Positions 12,790 through 12,867 of a stretch of DNA of 12,867 nt are shown here, piece by piece. Under the pieces are notes generated by a model. It saw only the letters and a list, made by a program, of their open reading frames with translations, did not search any database and was not told the origin of the DNA. This DNA is from Eubacterium sp. (lineage in GTDB: Bacteria; Bacillota; Clostridia; Lachnospirales; Lachnospiraceae): assembly GCA_017445525.1 (NCBI GenBank), contig JAFSTZ010000046.1, positions 1 through 12,867 on the forward strand, in the 5' to 3' direction. The position numbers were made by a program, and so were the translations under genes. Within the stretch, counting starts at the first letter, position 1; every line of letters starts with the position of its first letter.

Positions 12790-12867
12790 GGGAACCCTGA
12801 TTAAGTTGCCGCAACACAGGATGATTTCTTGGGTGGAGAAATAAAGGACTCCTCGTGGATACGTGAC
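12751..12867 (+). repeat. Perfect 27-bp direct repeat, two copies, second at window end
   Basis: The copies at 12751-12777 and 12841-12867 are identical over 27 bp (each begins ATAAAGGACTCC and ends GGATACGTGAC). They are 90 bp apart start to start, with 63 bp of unrelated sequence between. The base before the repeat differs between copies, so the left boundary is exact; the right boundary of copy 2 is cut by the window. The second copy lacks the upstream arm that lets the first form the hairpin at 12713-12789. Read in frame, both copies encode IKDSSWIRD, and the period is a multiple of three, but a TAA at 12802-12804 separates them. A small palindrome, GTTGC-C-GCAAC (12805-12815), lies between the copies. 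Confidence 0.85.

Noticed and set aside
12713..12815. Integron attC-like recombination site
   Set aside because: The hairpin lacks the GTTRRRY/RYYYAAC core sites, and no integrase or cassette-like gene is nearby.
12751..12867. CRISPR array
   Set aside because: Only two copies are visible, the 63-bp interval is much longer than normal spacers, and no cas gene is present.

Overview
The window looks like chromosomal DNA of a low-to-mid GC Gram-positive anaerobe, most likely a Lachnospiraceae (Butyrivibrio/Pseudobutyrivibrio-like) Clostridia. The reasons are strong AAGGAGG-type ribosome binding sites, frequent ATA/AGA codons, a LytTR + DUF3021 gene pair, a 7TM-type hybrid kinase with separate HPt and receiver proteins, and a solo larB. 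This placement is inference; no rRNA or marker-gene comparison was possible. The start cuts through a gene. The end falls exactly at the end of a repeat copy.

Region 1 (2-5473, + strand) is a tightly packed operon. It holds the 3' part of an ABC-2 type permease, a two-domain receiver protein (degenerate receiver + intact receiver), an HPt protein, a hybrid histidine kinase with a 7TMR-DISM-like sensor, and an integral-membrane HExxH protein of the site-2-protease/M50 type. Kinase, HPt and receiver provide every step of a His-Asp-His-Asp phosphorelay, but none of them has a DNA-binding output domain.

Region 2 (5474-7068, + strand) holds a small secreted protein of unknown function, a possible 21-codon ORF, and a LytTR regulator overlapping a DUF3021 membrane protein. 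Upstream of the secreted-protein gene is a good sigma-A promoter. It is preceded by three 9-bp elements spaced exactly 21 bp apart that fit the LytTR binding consensus. An 11-bp sequence containing the first element recurs just upstream of the LytTR gene. This is the best candidate for a self-contained regulatory module in the window: LytTR activator, membrane antagonist (DUF3021), secreted output.

Region 3 (7069-9592) has Hsp33 (hslO, +) and an MFS transporter (-) that converge and overlap by 32 bp at their 3' ends. Each is driven by a TTGACT-N17-TAGAAT promoter. The MFS promoter is divergent from the promoter(s) of region 4.

Region 4 (9593-12699, + strand) holds an SPFH/prohibitin-family membrane protein, LarB (with an extra internal segment and a short N-terminus), adenine phosphoribosyltransferase, and a SEC-C zinc-motif protein. 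The spacings are 60-125 bp, so this may be one loose transcription unit.

Region 5 (12700-12867) has no convincing gene. It contains a long imperfect hairpin (12713-12789) and a perfect 27-bp direct repeat (12751-12777 and 12841-12867, 90 bp start to start). No gene-free stretch exceeds 300 bp; the longest is 9313-9592, which holds the divergent promoters. I saw no rRNA, tRNA, CRISPR array, IS element or transposase.
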